Source: an uncultured Eubacteriales bacterium
GTDB lineage: Bacteria; Bacillota; Clostridia; Lachnospirales; Lachnospiraceae
Direction: 5' to 3'
Assembly: GCA_900321525.1 (NCBI GenBank)
Contig: ONWL01000079.1
Span: forward strand, 1 to 6,823
Length of the DNA: 6,823 bases
Shown here: in pieces, positions 5,996-6,823 of the stretch
Layout: each line of letters opens with the position of its first letter
How positions within the stretch are numbered: the stretch's first letter is position 1
Made by a program: the position numbers and the translations under genes
The notes under the pieces: model-generated
Told to the model about the DNA's origin: nothing
The model's database searches: none
The model's input: only the letters and a program-made list of their open reading frames with translations

Positions 5996-6823
5996 ATGAA
6001 AAATGTACTTTTTGTTGCATCTGAATGTGTACCATTTATCAAGACTGGAGGCTTGGCGGACGTAGTAGGTTCCTTGCCAAAGTATTTCAACAAGGAAGAA
6101 TATGATGTGCGTGTCATGTTGCCGAAGTATTTATGTATTCAGGATGCATTGCGCAGTCGTATGAATTATATCACTCATTTTTATATTGATTATAACTGGC
6201 GCAATCAGTACGTGGGTGTGTTGGAAATGGAATATGATGGAATTAAGTTTTACTTTATCGACAGTGAATTCTATTATGGTGGTTCATGGCCTTATTCCAA
6301 TATGTATGAGAACATTGAGAAGTTTATCTTCTTTGACAAGGCGTGTCTTTCAGCGTTGCCGCTGATTGGCTGGCGTCCTGATATCATTCACTGCCATGAT
6401 TGGCAGACTGGTCTGATTCCGGTCTTTTTGAATGATTCTTTCCAGGGCAATCCATTTTTCCATAATATTAAGACAGTGTTTACCATTCACAATTTGAAGT
6501 TCCAGGGTGTATGGGATATTAAAACCATTAGAGAGTTTGCAAATCTGTCTGATTACTACTTTACCAGTGATAAGCTGGAAGCATATAATGCTGCAAATAT
6601 GTTAAAAGGTGGTCTGGTTTATACAGATCGAATTACCACTGTCAGCGAGACCTATGCAGAAGAGATCAAGACGGAGTTTTATGGAGAAGGTCTGGATGGA
6701 TTGCTTCGTGCCAGAGATGACAAGCTGATTGGGATTGTCAATGGAATTGATTACAATTTCTATGATCCGGCAAAGGATGAAGCAATCAGTGTTCCTTATG
6801 ATGTAGATTCCATGCTGGAAGGA
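5996..6823 (+). CDS. glgA: Glycogen (starch) synthase, N-terminal part
   Basis: The first 276 residues of a GT5-family ADP-glucose:1,4-alpha-glucan glucosyltransferase; the family is about 475-490 residues, so the C-terminal nucleotide-binding half lies beyond the window. It lengthens alpha-1,4 glucan chains in cytosolic glycogen synthesis. The N-terminus has the ADP-glucose/acceptor loop KTGGLADVVGSLPK (16-29). YDVRVMLPKY (36-45), HCHDWQTGLIP (132-142), FTIHNLKFQG (162-171) and GIVNGIDYNFYDP follow in family order. The start has GGAGG (5984-5988) 7 nt upstream and the first residues MKNVLFVASECVPF are typical. No other glg gene is visible in the window, and the gene follows spo0A by 169 bp. 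The frame is open to the window edge with no internal defect. ADP- rather than UDP-glucose use is inferred from the family. Confidence 0.97.
   Translation, partial: MKNVLFVASECVPFIKTGGLADVVGSLPKYFNKEEYDVRVMLPKYLCIQDALRSRMNYITHFYIDYNWRNQYVGVLEMEYDGIKFYFIDSEFYYGGSWPYSNMYENIEKFIFFDKACLSALPLIGWRPDIIHCHDWQTGLIPVFLNDSFQGNPFFHNIKTVFTIHNLKFQGVWDIKTIREFANLSDYYFTSDKLEAYNAANMLKGGLVYTDRITTVSETYAEEIKTEFYGEGLDGLLRARDDKLIGIVNGIDYNFYDPAKDEAISVPYDVDSMLEG

Overview
The window looks like chromosomal DNA from a Gram-positive Firmicute of the class Clostridia, most likely a gut Lachnospiraceae-type organism. The evidence is a complete Spo0A sporulation master regulator, strong AGGAGG-type ribosome binding sites, moderate GC, short intergenic gaps and an intrinsic terminator. 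Genus cannot be fixed from the sequence alone. All recognised genes lie on the + strand, and I see no RNA genes, mobile elements, CRISPR arrays or pseudogenes.

Positions 1-4890 are the 3' part of a polyamine biosynthesis operon. In order it holds the C-terminal part of a SpeE-type aminopropyltransferase (cut by the window edge), a carboxy(nor)spermidine dehydrogenase, a carboxy(nor)spermidine decarboxylase (nspC), agmatine deiminase (aguA) and N-carbamoylputrescine amidohydrolase (aguB). Gaps are 48 and 29 nt at two junctions, with 4-nt ATGA overlaps at the other two. A hairpin plus T-run just after aguB closes the operon. Together aguA and aguB turn agmatine into putrescine via N-carbamoylputrescine. 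The dehydrogenase and decarboxylase can then build spermidine from putrescine and aspartate semialdehyde without decarboxylated SAM. A SpeE homologue in the same operon is therefore biochemically puzzling and is the most interesting point in the window. An arginine decarboxylase making agmatine is expected upstream but is not visible.

Positions 4891-5826 hold spo0A as its own transcription unit. It has a good sigma-A-type promoter with a perfect TATAAT, two near-matches to the Spo0A binding box, and a strong RBS. The gene is full length with all receiver and DNA-binding hallmarks. The gene immediately upstream is aguB rather than the usual spoIVB.

Positions 5827-6823 hold an AT-rich intergenic region, with a perfect 14-bp palindrome overlapping a probable -10 region and a purine-rich leader, followed by the first 276 codons of a glycogen synthase (glgA) that runs off the end. 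The annotation is well supported at family level. Exact substrates of the polyamine enzymes and all regulatory calls are inference.
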